This document shows positions 1-9,275 of a stretch of DNA of 64,000 bases, one piece after another. The position numbers and the translations under genes were made by a program. Location: contig PLRX01000128.1 of assembly GCA_003164095.1 (NCBI GenBank), positions 56,875-120,874 of the forward strand, given 5' to 3'. The notes under the pieces were generated by a model that saw only the letters and a list, made by a program, of their open reading frames with translations, did not search any database and had not been told where the DNA came from. This DNA comes from Acidimicrobiaceae bacterium. GTDB lineage: Bacteria; Actinomycetota; Acidimicrobiia; Acidimicrobiales; RAAP-2. Position 1 is the first letter of the stretch. Every line of letters starts with the position of its first letter.

Positions 1-60
1 GACCCGGATGCAGATGAGCAACGCCGCATCCGGGCCCTGGACGCCACGGGAAGGAGCGAC

Positions 61-768
61 GTGCCCGAAGGACTCTCGCCGAGTGAGGTCGGCAAGGAGA
101 TCGCCGAGCACCACGCCCACACCGTCGCGAACGGCGACAACGAGGACAGCCCGTTCTCGAGGAGATTGACGGTCGTCGAGGCCGCGCTCCTGGCGGTCGT
201 GGCGGTGCTGGCGGCCTACTCGGGGTTCGCGTCCGCGAAGTGGGGCACGGAGTCCTCGTTGCGGCTCGCCAAGGCCAACACCGAGCGGAACCTGGCGAGC
301 CGCGCCGAACTGCAGGGGCTGTCCACGAAGAACTTCGACGGCCTCGCGTTCAACGCCTGGTTCAGCGCGTACCTGTCCGGCAACCAGGTCGGGATGCAGG
401 TGGCCGAGCACCGCTTCCGTCCCCAGTTCGACGTCGCCTTCAAGGCCTGGATGGCCACCGATCCCTTCACCGACCCGGATGCCCCCAAGGGACCCACGTA
501 CATGCCGCAGTACGTTCAGCCGGGCCAGGCGGCGTCGAACGAGCTCGACGCGGAGGCGACGGCCGCCTACGCCGAGGGGGTGGCGGCCGGCGGGCACTCG
601 GACGACTATGTGCGTACCACCGTCTTCCTGGCCACCGTCCTCTTCCTGGTGGGGATCTCGGGCCACTTCCGCGTCCGGGCGGCCCGGATCGGCCTCATCG
701 CGGTCGGTGGTGTGATCCTGCTGACGTCGATCATCTTCCTGATCGACCTGCCCAAGCCGTTCTTCTGA
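61..768 (+). CDS. Hypothetical membrane protein (3 predicted TM segments, DUF4337-like layout)
   Basis: GTG-start ORF of 235 aa; one N-terminal and two C-terminal hydrophobic segments. Confidence 0.7.
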   Translation: MPEGLSPSEVGKEIAEHHAHTVANGDNEDSPFSRRLTVVEAALLAVVAVLAAYSGFASAKWGTESSLRLAKANTERNLASRAELQGLSTKNFDGLAFNAWFSAYLSGNQVGMQVAEHRFRPQFDVAFKAWMATDPFTDPDAPKGPTYMPQYVQPGQAASNELDAEATAAYAEGVAAGGHSDDYVRTTVFLATVLFLVGISGHFRVRAARIGLIAVGGVILLTSIIFLIDLPKPFF

Positions 769-824
769 TCGCCCCGCACAAGCCGCACTGCTGATCCGGC
801 GGGGCTGATCCGGCCTGGCCACCG

Positions 825-1562
825 TCAGTCCAGCAACGTCGGGTCGGCGCGCAGCTCGGCCCGCACGGCGGCCTCGAAGAAGCCGTGGAACCCTTCGGCA
901 TCGCTTGCCGCCATCCGCTCGAGGAACGCGGCCGGCAGGACCGTGTCGCCCGATGCGCCGGCCGCCCGGACGTGCCACGCGCCGCGGCACCGCTGCTCCA
1001 GTGCCACGGCACGCTGGTGGACGGCCCGCGCCGAGTTGCCGACCACGAACACACCGTGGCCGGCCAGCAGGGCGGCGGTGGCGTCGCCCATCGCCTCTAC
1101 CGCACGGCCCGCCGAGCCGGCGTCGTTGACCGGGCCCGAGTACTCGTCGACCAGCACGAGCCGGCCGCCGCCGAGCGCCGACGACTGGTCGAGGATCGCC
1201 GGTACCTCGGCCATGTCGGCCCACACGGTGCCGAAACGGGGGTGGCTGTGGGCGGCCCAGCCGATGTCGGGCCGGCGCCGGTGGAGTTCCAGGTGGAGCG
1301 GGATCCCGAGAGGGACCGGCCACTCACCCTCGACGACCTCGCCCTCGAGGGTGATGCGCAGCACGTGCTCGGGCCGGACCTCCTGCCAGGTGAGCAGCCA
1401 CGGGTTGCACAACAGCGTGCCGTCGCCGAGGTTGGCGGTGATGTGCCCGGCCAGGTGGTCGTCGTAGCCTTCGCGCCACAGCACCCGGGCCAGAAGGGCC
1501 AGCTCCTGGCGGGCGGTCAGCTCCGGCATCAGCCGGTCGGGTTTCGGCGTGAACGTGGTCAT
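825..1562 (-). CDS. Class II aldolase/adducin family protein
   Basis: 245 aa; LARVLWREGYDDHLAGHITANLGDGTLLCNPW and AAHSHPRFGTVWA metal-binding His pattern; 4-nt overlap with upstream amidohydrolase. Confidence 0.85.
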   Translation of the reverse strand: MTTFTPKPDRLMPELTARQELALLARVLWREGYDDHLAGHITANLGDGTLLCNPWLLTWQEVRPEHVLRITLEGEVVEGEWPVPLGIPLHLELHRRRPDIGWAAHSHPRFGTVWADMAEVPAILDQSSALGGGRLVLVDEYSGPVNDAGSAGRAVEAMGDATAALLAGHGVFVVGNSARAVHQRAVALEQRCRGAWHVRAAGASGDTVLPAAFLERMAASDAEGFHGFFEAAVRAELRADPTLLD

Positions 1563-2749
1563 GGCAGTACCTCGTCGGGTAGCGGGTGACGGAACAGGGC
1601 TGCGGCATTGCCACTGCAGATGGCCCGTACCTCGTCGTCAGGAAGGTGTCCCCAGCACGACCGCAGGACGTCCTGGGTGTCGGGCCAGGTGCCGTCGCCG
1701 TGGGGGTAGTCGGTCTCCACCATGATGTTCCCCACCCCGATGCGGTGCCTGGTGTCGATCGTCGACGGGTCGTCGAGCGTGCAGAACCAGAAGTTGCGAC
1801 TCAGTACGTCCGCCGGTCGGGTGTCCCACCCGAGGCCGTAGCCGGACCTGTCGACCACGTTGTCGAGGCGGTCGAGCAGCATCGCCACCCAGCCGATGCC
1901 GCCCTCGCTCATTGCGATGGCGAGGTCCGGATGACGGAGGGGGTGGCCCGACCACAGCCACTCGGCGCAGGCCGTCAGCGACAGTTGACCGAACAGGGTG
2001 GCGCCGATCTGGAGTGCCGGTGCACCGGGCGGGATCGGTGGCATGCCCGAGCTGCCCACGTGGAGGCAGACCACCGTCGAGGTCTCGACGCACGCTTCGA
2101 GGATCGGGTCCCAGTGGTCCGTGTCCCACAAGCTCGGCAGGTCGACGGCGTGGGGTCGTTCGGGCAGGGCGACGGCCTTGAAGCCCCTGGCCGCGTTGCG
2201 CCGGATCTCGGCGGCCGCCTCGGCCGAGTCGGACAGCTGGGCGATGCCCAGCGGGATGATCCGGTCCGGATGGACCGACGCCCACTCCTCGTACAGCCAG
2301 TCGTTCCAGGCCCGCACGCATGCTGCACCGAGTGCCCGGTCCTCGGCGGCGAAGAACACCCGACCGCAGAACCCGGAGATCTGCGAGGGGAAATTGAGCG
2401 AGGCCCAGACTCCGTTGACGTCCATGTCGGCGACCCGGGCATCGACGTCGTAGCAGCCGGGCCGCATCTGCTCGAAGCGGAAGGGCTCGAGTCGCACGCC
2501 GTCCGGGCGCCGGCCGGCGACGGCGTTCATCCCGACCTGCGAGTACCGGCCTCCCTCGAACTCCCACACCTGGTGGCCGTCGGCAGTCTCGACGATGCGC
2601 GGGGCACGGTCGGCGAAGGTGGCCGGCAGCCGGCCCTCGAAGGTGTGGGCCGGCTCGACCACGTGGTCGTCCACGGAGATGACCGTCGCCCACTGCTCGC
2701 GCGCCGTCGGCTCGGGCAGGAACAGGTCCGGGTCGAGCACGTGCGTCAC
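1559..2749 (-). CDS. Amidohydrolase family protein (amidohydrolase 2 / PF04909-like)
   Basis: 396 aa; ISVDDHVVEP start motif, AMSEGGIGWVAMLLDRLD and VETDYPHGDGTWPDT motifs. Confidence 0.88.
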   Translation of the reverse strand: MTHVLDPDLFLPEPTAREQWATVISVDDHVVEPAHTFEGRLPATFADRAPRIVETADGHQVWEFEGGRYSQVGMNAVAGRRPDGVRLEPFRFEQMRPGCYDVDARVADMDVNGVWASLNFPSQISGFCGRVFFAAEDRALGAACVRAWNDWLYEEWASVHPDRIIPLGIAQLSDSAEAAAEIRRNAARGFKAVALPERPHAVDLPSLWDTDHWDPILEACVETSTVVCLHVGSSGMPPIPPGAPALQIGATLFGQLSLTACAEWLWSGHPLRHPDLAIAMSEGGIGWVAMLLDRLDNVVDRSGYGLGWDTRPADVLSRNFWFCTLDDPSTIDTRHRIGVGNIMVETDYPHGDGTWPDTQDVLRSCWGHLPDDEVRAICSGNAAALFRHPLPDEVLP

Positions 2750-3017
2750 CCGTGCCCCGCCGACGGCCCCGGGACAGGCTGCACCGCGGTCACGCGGCGT
2801 GTGGACGCGGTGCCAGTGGGTCGGGCGGGGGCTGCCTGCATCTGCGTCATGGTCCTTCCCGCTGGAGTGGCTCCGGTGGACCGTTCCCGGTAGCCGGCAC
2901 GGTGTCGTGCTCTGTCTAGCGCACGCGTTCCGCAGCTGCGCAGCACCTGCGGCCGGGGGCGCAACGCATGCCGGTCCCGCCCCTTGACGAGGTGTCCACG
3001 GTGTCTACCATGGGCCC

Positions 3018-3179
3018 ATGGCGACGACTACCGCTACCCGCGCACAGACCTACCGGGCATCGTGGACCGAGGCGCCGGCGACCGGACTCGGGCGGTATGC
3101 CGCCCGCAAGTCCCGCACCTCGGCGTTCCGGACGTCCGACGGCATGACCAGGGAACTCCTTCGACCGATCCTCGACTAA
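3018..3179 (+). CDS. Possible small protein (53 aa), unknown function
   Basis: ATG...TAA ORF MATTTATRAQTYRASWTEAPATGLGRYAARKSRTSAFRTSDGMTRELLRPILD in a gap between divergent genes; no homology recognised. Confidence 0.25.
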   Translation: MATTTATRAQTYRASWTEAPATGLGRYAARKSRTSAFRTSDGMTRELLRPILD

Positions 3180-3189
3180 CGGGGACGGC

Positions 3190-3515
3190 GGGATGCCCGC
3201 CACGGGGGCGATCGCCCGGACGGCGGTTGACGTCCGCGCCGGGGCCCGGACCCGCATGGCGGCCATCACCCACTCGGTGGTGATCGTCGTGATGATCCTG
3301 GCCGCCTCCCCCGTCTCAGTCGCGTGCCCCTTGCCGCGCTTGGCGCCGTGCTGCTCATGACCGCGGTCCGCATGGTCGACCACGTTCGGGTGTTCGTCGT
3401 CGTCCGGTCCCACGTCTCCGAGGCCGTCGTCCTCATCGCCACCGCGGTCGTCACGGTGGCCATCGACCTCGTCACCGCCATCGAGGTCGTCCTGGGCGAT
3501 GTGGGAGCGGCGTAG
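3190..3515 (+). pseudogene. SulP-family permease remnant (C-terminal TM core, frameshifted)
   Basis: Frame 1 reads GMPATGAIARTAVDVRAGARTRMAAITHSVVIVVMILAASPVS, then the reading continues in another frame as VPLAALGAVLLMTAVRMVDH...VVLIATAVVTVAIDLVTAIEV; together they follow the SulP TM core pattern but no N-terminus or STAS domain is present. Confidence 0.7.
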
Positions 3516-3572
3516 GCGGAGCGGTCCAGTGCCACCAGGCTCGGCCGGCTGCCTTCTGCTAGGAAACCCACA

Positions 3573-5444
3573 ATGGCGCTGACCGGGTCGACGACTCCCC
3601 AGCTCGAACACGTGGCCCCGCCTCAGGCGGCCGCCACCCCGGAGGAACGCGCCGACCACGGTCGCGTCATCGGCCCATCGCTCCTCGTCGTTGCCGGCTA
3701 CGCAGTCATCGGCGTCCTCGCCTTCCGGCCGGTTGCCGCTGCATTCTCCAGCCGGCTCAACGGCCCGCCCCAGGGTGACACCATCCTGTTCGCCTGGTTC
3801 ATCGGGTGGGTTCCCCACGCGCTGTTCCACGGTCTCGACCCGCTGTTCAGCCATGCCATCCTCGTGCCGCACGGCGTGAACCTGCTCGTGAACACGTCGA
3901 GCCCGTTGCTCGGACTCCTGACCGCCCCGGTGACGGTCCTGTTCGGGCCGGTGGTCTCCACGAACGTGCTCACGTTGGCGGCAATGCCGGTCTCGGCCAC
4001 CGCAGCGTTCGTCGTCCTGCGGGTGTGGAAGGTGTGGCTTCCGGCAGCGGCGCTCGGCGGCCTGCTCTACGGGTTCTCGCCCTACATGGTCGGCGAGAGC
4101 ATCGCCCACCCCGAGTTCACATTCGTGCCGCTCCCGCCGTTCATCGTGCTGGTGACCGTCCTCGTCTTCCAGCGGAAGGGGTCGCCTCGTACGCTCGGCA
4201 TCGCCCTCGGACTCCTGGTGACGGGACAGTTCCTCATCTCCCAGGAGGTCCTGGCCACGGTGGCCTTGCTCGTGATGGCCGGGGTCGTGCTCGTCGCGGT
4301 GCGGCATCCTGACGGGGTGGCCGACATGGCGCGGGCCGCCTGGCGTCCGACGGCCGTGGCGGCGCTCGTCGGTGCGGTGCTGCTGGCGTATCCGTTGTGG
4401 CTGATGCTCGCCGGGCCGCAGCACTATGCCGGGACGCCGTGGCCGGTGGGCAACAGGTACCACAACGATCTCCTCAGTCTCATCGCACCCGGGCCGATGC
4501 AGGCCGTACCGCTGTGGCTGCGGTCGCTCGGCACGAGGCTGATCATCGTGGCGCCCGCCGAGACCGGCGGTTACGTCGGCATCCCCCTACTGGTGGCCAC
4601 GGCCGTCCTCGCCTGGCGGTCGCGACGGCGCCCGCGCATGCAGCTGGCCATCGCCCTGCTCGTGTTCGCCGTGCTCCTGTCGCTCGGGACCCACCTGTCC
4701 GTCGATGGTCACGCCACGGCCGTCCCCCTGCCCTTCCTCCTGCTCGGTCACTTCCCGGTGTTTTCCGACATCCTCCCGAGTCGCTTCTCCCTCGAGATCG
4801 GCGCACTGCTGGCCGCAACCCTGGCGTTCGGCGTCGACGACCTGCGCCGCCCCGCGACGCGGAGTGACCGTCAGCCGCGCCGCGCCGACCGAACCGACTG
4901 TCCGGGTCGCGTGGCGGTGCTCGGCGTAATCGTCGTGGCCCTGGTGGCGGTGGTCACGCTGCTTCCCGAGTGGCCCTACCCGACCCAGTCAGCCGTCGGA
5001 CTGCCGGTCGGAGTGCGGACGGGCATCCCCTCGGGCGACCCGGTCGCCATCACGTACCCGTTCGTCACCAAGTACCGCACCCTGCCGGAGATCTGGCAGG
5101 CCGAGGACGGCTACCGGTTCCGCCTCCTCGGCGGCTACGTGCTGCACCCGGATGCATCGGGAACCGCCACGATCTTCCCGGGGCCGATGGTCCCGGCCGA
5201 CCTGCAGCGGTACCTCCTCCACGAGCAGAGCTCCGTCGTCATCGGCTCCGGCCCACCGGTCACCACGCCCACGGCTGCAGCTACGAAGGACGCCCTAGCG
5301 CGCAACGACGTGCGCCTGGTACTGGTCGACGACACGGAGCCCAACAGCGACTGGGTCATCGCGGTCTTCATGGAGGCGCTCGGTCCGCCCACCATCGCCA
5401 CCGGGTCGGTCACCGCCTGGATGAGCCGCGCCGGACCGCTCTGA
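3573..5444 (+). CDS. Multi-spanning membrane protein, GT-C-type glycosyltransferase-like
   Basis: 623 aa, many TM segments, GDTILFAWFIGWVPHAL near N-terminus. Confidence 0.7.
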   Translation: MALTGSTTPQLEHVAPPQAAATPEERADHGRVIGPSLLVVAGYAVIGVLAFRPVAAAFSSRLNGPPQGDTILFAWFIGWVPHALFHGLDPLFSHAILVPHGVNLLVNTSSPLLGLLTAPVTVLFGPVVSTNVLTLAAMPVSATAAFVVLRVWKVWLPAAALGGLLYGFSPYMVGESIAHPEFTFVPLPPFIVLVTVLVFQRKGSPRTLGIALGLLVTGQFLISQEVLATVALLVMAGVVLVAVRHPDGVADMARAAWRPTAVAALVGAVLLAYPLWLMLAGPQHYAGTPWPVGNRYHNDLLSLIAPGPMQAVPLWLRSLGTRLIIVAPAETGGYVGIPLLVATAVLAWRSRRRPRMQLAIALLVFAVLLSLGTHLSVDGHATAVPLPFLLLGHFPVFSDILPSRFSLEIGALLAATLAFGVDDLRRPATRSDRQPRRADRTDCPGRVAVLGVIVVALVAVVTLLPEWPYPTQSAVGLPVGVRTGIPSGDPVAITYPFVTKYRTLPEIWQAEDGYRFRLLGGYVLHPDASGTATIFPGPMVPADLQRYLLHEQSSVVIGSGPPVTTPTAAATKDALARNDVRLVLVDDTEPNSDWVIAVFMEALGPPTIATGSVTAWMSRAGPL

Positions 5445-5479
5445 CGCACCTCGAGCGGTCCAGCTCCACGGCAAGGTAC

Positions 5480-6649
5480 TCAGTCGGCGACGACGGTGAC
5501 CGGCAACGAGGCGAACGACCGGATCAGATTGTTGTGCTTGCGCACCGTCGGAGCGCACAGCTCGAACCGTTCGACGCGCGCCGCCAGGGCGCTGAGGACC
5601 GCCGTCGCCTCCAGTCGGGCAAGGCCCATGCCGACGCAGGCGTGCTCCCCGTGGCCGAAGCCGACGTGGCCGGCGCTGGTCCGGGTGATGTCGAACTCCT
5701 CCGGACCATCCCACCGGCGCTCGTCCCGGTTGGCCGACGCGAAGCTCACGAGGACCCGGGCCCCGGCGGGGACCGTCACCCCGGCGATGTCGACGGTGCG
5801 GGTGGCGACCCGGGTGAAACAGCTGATCGGACTCTCCAGCCGGAGGACCTCGTTGAACGCCTGCTTCACCCGGTCCCGTTGACGTCGGAGCACGTCCCAC
5901 TGTTCCGGGTGCGTGGCGAACAGCCAGATGGCATTGGCGAGCGCGGCGGTGGTCGTGTCGAGTGACGGGCCGAGGTAGCCGATGAACATCATCGGGCACT
6001 GCCCGGCGTCGATCTCCCCCCGCTCGGCAGCCGCGAGGATGCCCGCTCCCGTCGACCCGTCGGGGAGGTCGGAGGCTGCGACCTTCTGGGCGAAGTCGGC
6101 CATCTCGTGGATACCGGCGCCTGCTGCCAGCGCCCGGTCGTTCAGCGGGCCGAGCCCGTCGAACGTCGCACCGGCCCAGTCGAGCAGGTGCTCGCGTCCG
6201 GCCTGAGGCCAGCCGAGCAGGTCCGGCACCCACGTGGTGGGGAGTACCTCGGCGACGTCGGTCACGGCGTCGACCTCCCGGCGCGCCACCACCCGGTCGG
6301 CGAGCGCTGCCGCACGGGCATGCGCTTCCTGGCGGAGCTCGGCGAGCGCTTTGGGGGTGAGCGGGCGCCCGATGACGGTGCGGAGCCGGTCGTGCTCGAC
6401 GCCGTCGCTCATCAGCGTCGTGCCCCGACCGCCCTCATTGATGAACTCGTTGAGGCCCACGCCCTCGCCGGAGCAGAACGCGCGCCCGTCGGCCAGCACG
6501 GCCCGGACGACCTCGTACCGGGTCACGGCGTAGACCTGGCGCGCTTCCAGCCAGACGACAGGTCCGAGGTCACGGAGTGTCCGGAGGTGACCATAGGGAT
6601 CGTCCAGCGCGTCGTCCGTGAACAGATCGGCCTCGTACGTGGGGATCAT
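5480..6649 (-). CDS. Cytochrome P450
   Basis: FGHGEHACVGMGLARLE heme-binding Cys motif, MFIGYLGPSLDTTTAAL I-helix, EVLRLESPI (ExxR); start chosen at MIPTYEADLF rather than ORF start 6757. Confidence 0.93.
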   Translation of the reverse strand: MIPTYEADLFTDDALDDPYGHLRTLRDLGPVVWLEARQVYAVTRYEVVRAVLADGRAFCSGEGVGLNEFINEGGRGTTLMSDGVEHDRLRTVIGRPLTPKALAELRQEAHARAAALADRVVARREVDAVTDVAEVLPTTWVPDLLGWPQAGREHLLDWAGATFDGLGPLNDRALAAGAGIHEMADFAQKVAASDLPDGSTGAGILAAAERGEIDAGQCPMMFIGYLGPSLDTTTAALANAIWLFATHPEQWDVLRRQRDRVKQAFNEVLRLESPISCFTRVATRTVDIAGVTVPAGARVLVSFASANRDERRWDGPEEFDITRTSAGHVGFGHGEHACVGMGLARLEATAVLSALAARVERFELCAPTVRKHNNLIRSFASLPVTVVAD

Positions 6650-6968
6650 GTGGTCGCTCCCCACGGCGATCCGGCACGGAGGGGCACGCCGGCGTCCTGT
6701 CCGTCCGGGAACACAGGTGACACGACCATCGGCCCGGCGGTCTGCACGGAAGGTCACTCTACGTCGGAACGACTTCCGTGAGCCGATGCCATGATCTGCT
6801 CCGTCCCGGTACGCCGCGGACCAGCGAGCGGCAACGGCGAGCGGCGGATCAGCCCGCCCCGAGAGGAGTGCCGACTACTCGTTCGGTCCCTCCGGCACCA
6901 GGCGGAAGCCGCACGGCGTGGACAGCTGCCGTCCTCGGGCGACCCCTCGGCATGGGTAGCGTTGCCAC

Positions 6969-7175
6969 GTGACCCGATGGATCGACGCCCACAGGTTCCG
7001 GTACTGGCTGCTGACCGCCGTGGTCGTCCTCGCAGTGATCCTCCCGGTGTGGGCGTCGGGACACCGACCGATGTGGCCGGTCGCGGCCTCGACGGTCGTC
7101 GTGGTCGGTGTCGGCGCCGTGCTCGTCCCGCGGCTCCCCCGCCTGCGTTCGTGGTCCCAGCATCGCCACCACTGA
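6969..7175 (+). CDS. Small membrane protein (68 aa, 2 TM)
   Basis: GTG-start short ORF with two hydrophobic segments. Confidence 0.4.
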   Translation: MTRWIDAHRFRYWLLTAVVVLAVILPVWASGHRPMWPVAASTVVVVGVGAVLVPRLPRLRSWSQHRHH

Positions 7176-7234
7176 CCTGAACAACGCCACTGCATGAAGG
7201 TCGGTCCTCGGAACGCCTCCGCAGGGCACCAGCG

Positions 7235-7308
7235 TGGGGACGGAGGGAGTCGAACCCTCACTCGGGGCGGTTTAAGCGCCCTGCCTCTGCCAATTGGGCT
7301 ACGTCCCC
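7235..7308 (-). tRNA. tRNA with anticodon TAA (tRNA-Leu-like, but short variable loop)
   Basis: Reverse complement folds as GGGGACG/TA/GCC-CAATTGGCAGA-GGC/A/GGGCG-CTTAAAC-CGCCC/CGAGT/GAGGG-TTCGACT-CCCTC/CGTCCCC/A: complete cloverleaf with 5-nt variable region. Confidence 0.85.
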
Positions 7309-7408
7309 CTGCCGGACGACTGTAGGACCACGCCGCCCGGACGCCGCGCACCGGAGCCCGGGCACCGGTCGCCCACGCAGGGCCCAGACATCTCGCCCGA
7401 TCACGAGC

Positions 7409-9073
7409 TCACCCGACCCGGTGCCCCGGTAACGGTCCGACCACGGCATCCACCGCCGCGAGTTCGACACCCCGCGGATCGTCGACCCGGTGGACGATCC
7501 CCGTCGCACCGGGCCACGGGCCGAGCACTGTCGTCGGACGGACCTCGGGGTCCCACGTCTCCCATGTCCCGCCGGCAGCGCCGGCAGCGCCGGCAGCGCC
7601 GGCGCCGGGAAGTCCGCACTCGGGCACGCCGGACCGGGCGAAACTCGCCCACGCACGACCCATCTGCGCCGACAGGGTGAACGCGTCGTCGCTGCCGCCG
7701 GAGAAGGCCTGGACCACCGGGTTCTTGAGGGTACCGAAGACGAATGGGATCTCGAGGGCGTGGCAGGACCCCAGCACGCCCTCGAAGGCCGGTGACTCCC
7801 AAGTGAACAGATACGCGAACGTACCGATCCCGGGGTCGGCCGCCGCAGCATGGGCACTGGCGAACCGGGCGGTCCCCACCCGGAACACGACCTCGGTGGA
7901 GATGGCCGACCACAGGTCCCGGGGCGCCGTCGACTCACCACGCTCCGCCCGCGCCGCCAGCACGGCGGACACCGCCCGGTGGGCAGCCTCGTCGTCCGGG
8001 GTCACACGGCGCACCCAGTGCCGCAGGCCGTCCATCGTGAGGCTCATCAGCTTGGGACTGCCGAGGACGAAGAAGGCGGACTCGTCCCGGTTCGTCCCGA
8101 TCAGCAGGGGGATCGACGAGGCGGACCCCCCGGCCACCGCCACCTCGGGCGGCAACGGCAGCAGACCGCCGTCGACGACCGGTGTCATCAGGAGCCCGGC
8201 ATCGGACCCCCCGTCGCCATCGGTGTAGTCCGCGCCCGCGGCAACCAGTCGCTCGGCGGGCACGGAGACAAGGGCCTCGCGGGTGCACGCCACCCCCAGG
8301 TGGTCGGCCAGCCGTTCGGCACGGTCCGCCGCCGCCTCCAGCGAGCACGTGAACGGCGGCCCACTCTCGACGACCGCACGGTGGAAGAGTCCGGCCGCGA
8401 CCGGCACGGCCAGGAGCGCGGACACACTCATACCTCCGGCGGACTCGCCGAACACGGTGACGTTGCCAGGGTCGCCCCCGAACCCCTCGATGTGGTCGCG
8501 CACCCACGTGAGGGCCGCCACCTGGTCGGCCAGTCCCCAGTTGCCCGAGCCTGCCCACTCCCGGCCGTCGAGCCAGGGCTGGCCCGGGTCGTCGAGCACC
8601 GGATGGGCCAGGAAGCCCAGCAGTCCGAGGCGGTAGTTGATGGTGACGACGACCACGTCCTCGGACCGGGCGAGTTCGCCACCCCGGTAGAGGCCGGACG
8701 ACCCCGTCCCGGTCATGAACGATCCGCCGTGGATCCACACCATGACCGGGCGGTGGCCGCTGTCGAGCCCGGGCGTCCACACGTTCAGATTGAGACAGTC
8801 CTCCGAGGACTCTGGCGGCTCACCCCCACCACTGAGGGCCTGGTCCATGAATCCCATGGCCTGCGGAGCCACCGGACCGAACCGGTCGCACTCGCGGACG
8901 CCCGCCCAGGGCTCCGGCGGTGCCGGAGGGCGCCAACGGCGCTCCCCCGCAGGGGATGCGGCGTACGGGATCCCGGAAAATGACCAGGCACCCCCACGCT
9001 CCACCCCGCGCACACGGCCGCCCCGCACCTCCACCACTCCGTCCACGACGACGACCTCCAGTTCCGGGTGCAA
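7409..9073 (-). CDS. Carboxylesterase/lipase, type B family
   Basis: 554 aa; GIPYAASP, VMVWIHGGSFMTGTG oxyanion hole, GESAGGMS nucleophile elbow. Confidence 0.93.
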   Translation of the reverse strand: MHPELEVVVVDGVVEVRGGRVRGVERGGAWSFSGIPYAASPAGERRWRPPAPPEPWAGVRECDRFGPVAPQAMGFMDQALSGGGEPPESSEDCLNLNVWTPGLDSGHRPVMVWIHGGSFMTGTGSSGLYRGGELARSEDVVVVTINYRLGLLGFLAHPVLDDPGQPWLDGREWAGSGNWGLADQVAALTWVRDHIEGFGGDPGNVTVFGESAGGMSVSALLAVPVAAGLFHRAVVESGPPFTCSLEAAADRAERLADHLGVACTREALVSVPAERLVAAGADYTDGDGGSDAGLLMTPVVDGGLLPLPPEVAVAGGSASSIPLLIGTNRDESAFFVLGSPKLMSLTMDGLRHWVRRVTPDDEAAHRAVSAVLAARAERGESTAPRDLWSAISTEVVFRVGTARFASAHAAAADPGIGTFAYLFTWESPAFEGVLGSCHALEIPFVFGTLKNPVVQAFSGGSDDAFTLSAQMGRAWASFARSGVPECGLPGAGAAGAAGAAGGTWETWDPEVRPTTVLGPWPGATGIVHRVDDPRGVELAAVDAVVGPLPGHRVG

Positions 9074-9275
9074 CCTGCCGATGCACTGAGCAACCTACCC
9101 AGCGGTGGGTCCGAGCGGCATGCCCGGGCCCGTCCGGTCGCTCCGGAGACCCGATGACACCTCACAGACACCCTTCGTCCACCCAACGTCCATCTGCGCC
9201 GACGGTAGCCGTGACCTGGAATTCTCCTTCCGTCCTGCCATTGTCCGACACCCGTCCGGGCAGTACCGTTCCGGG

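Noticed and set aside
2916-4463. 515-aa minus-strand ORF
   Set aside because: Low-complexity H/R/D/G-rich translation antisense to the membrane GT gene; no domain recognisable.
7571-7606. Short 9-bp repeat (gccggcagc)x3 plus a variant in the carboxylesterase gene
   Set aside because: In-frame Gly/Ala linker (GAGAAGAAGAAGG); simple sequence slippage, no CRISPR or other function implied.
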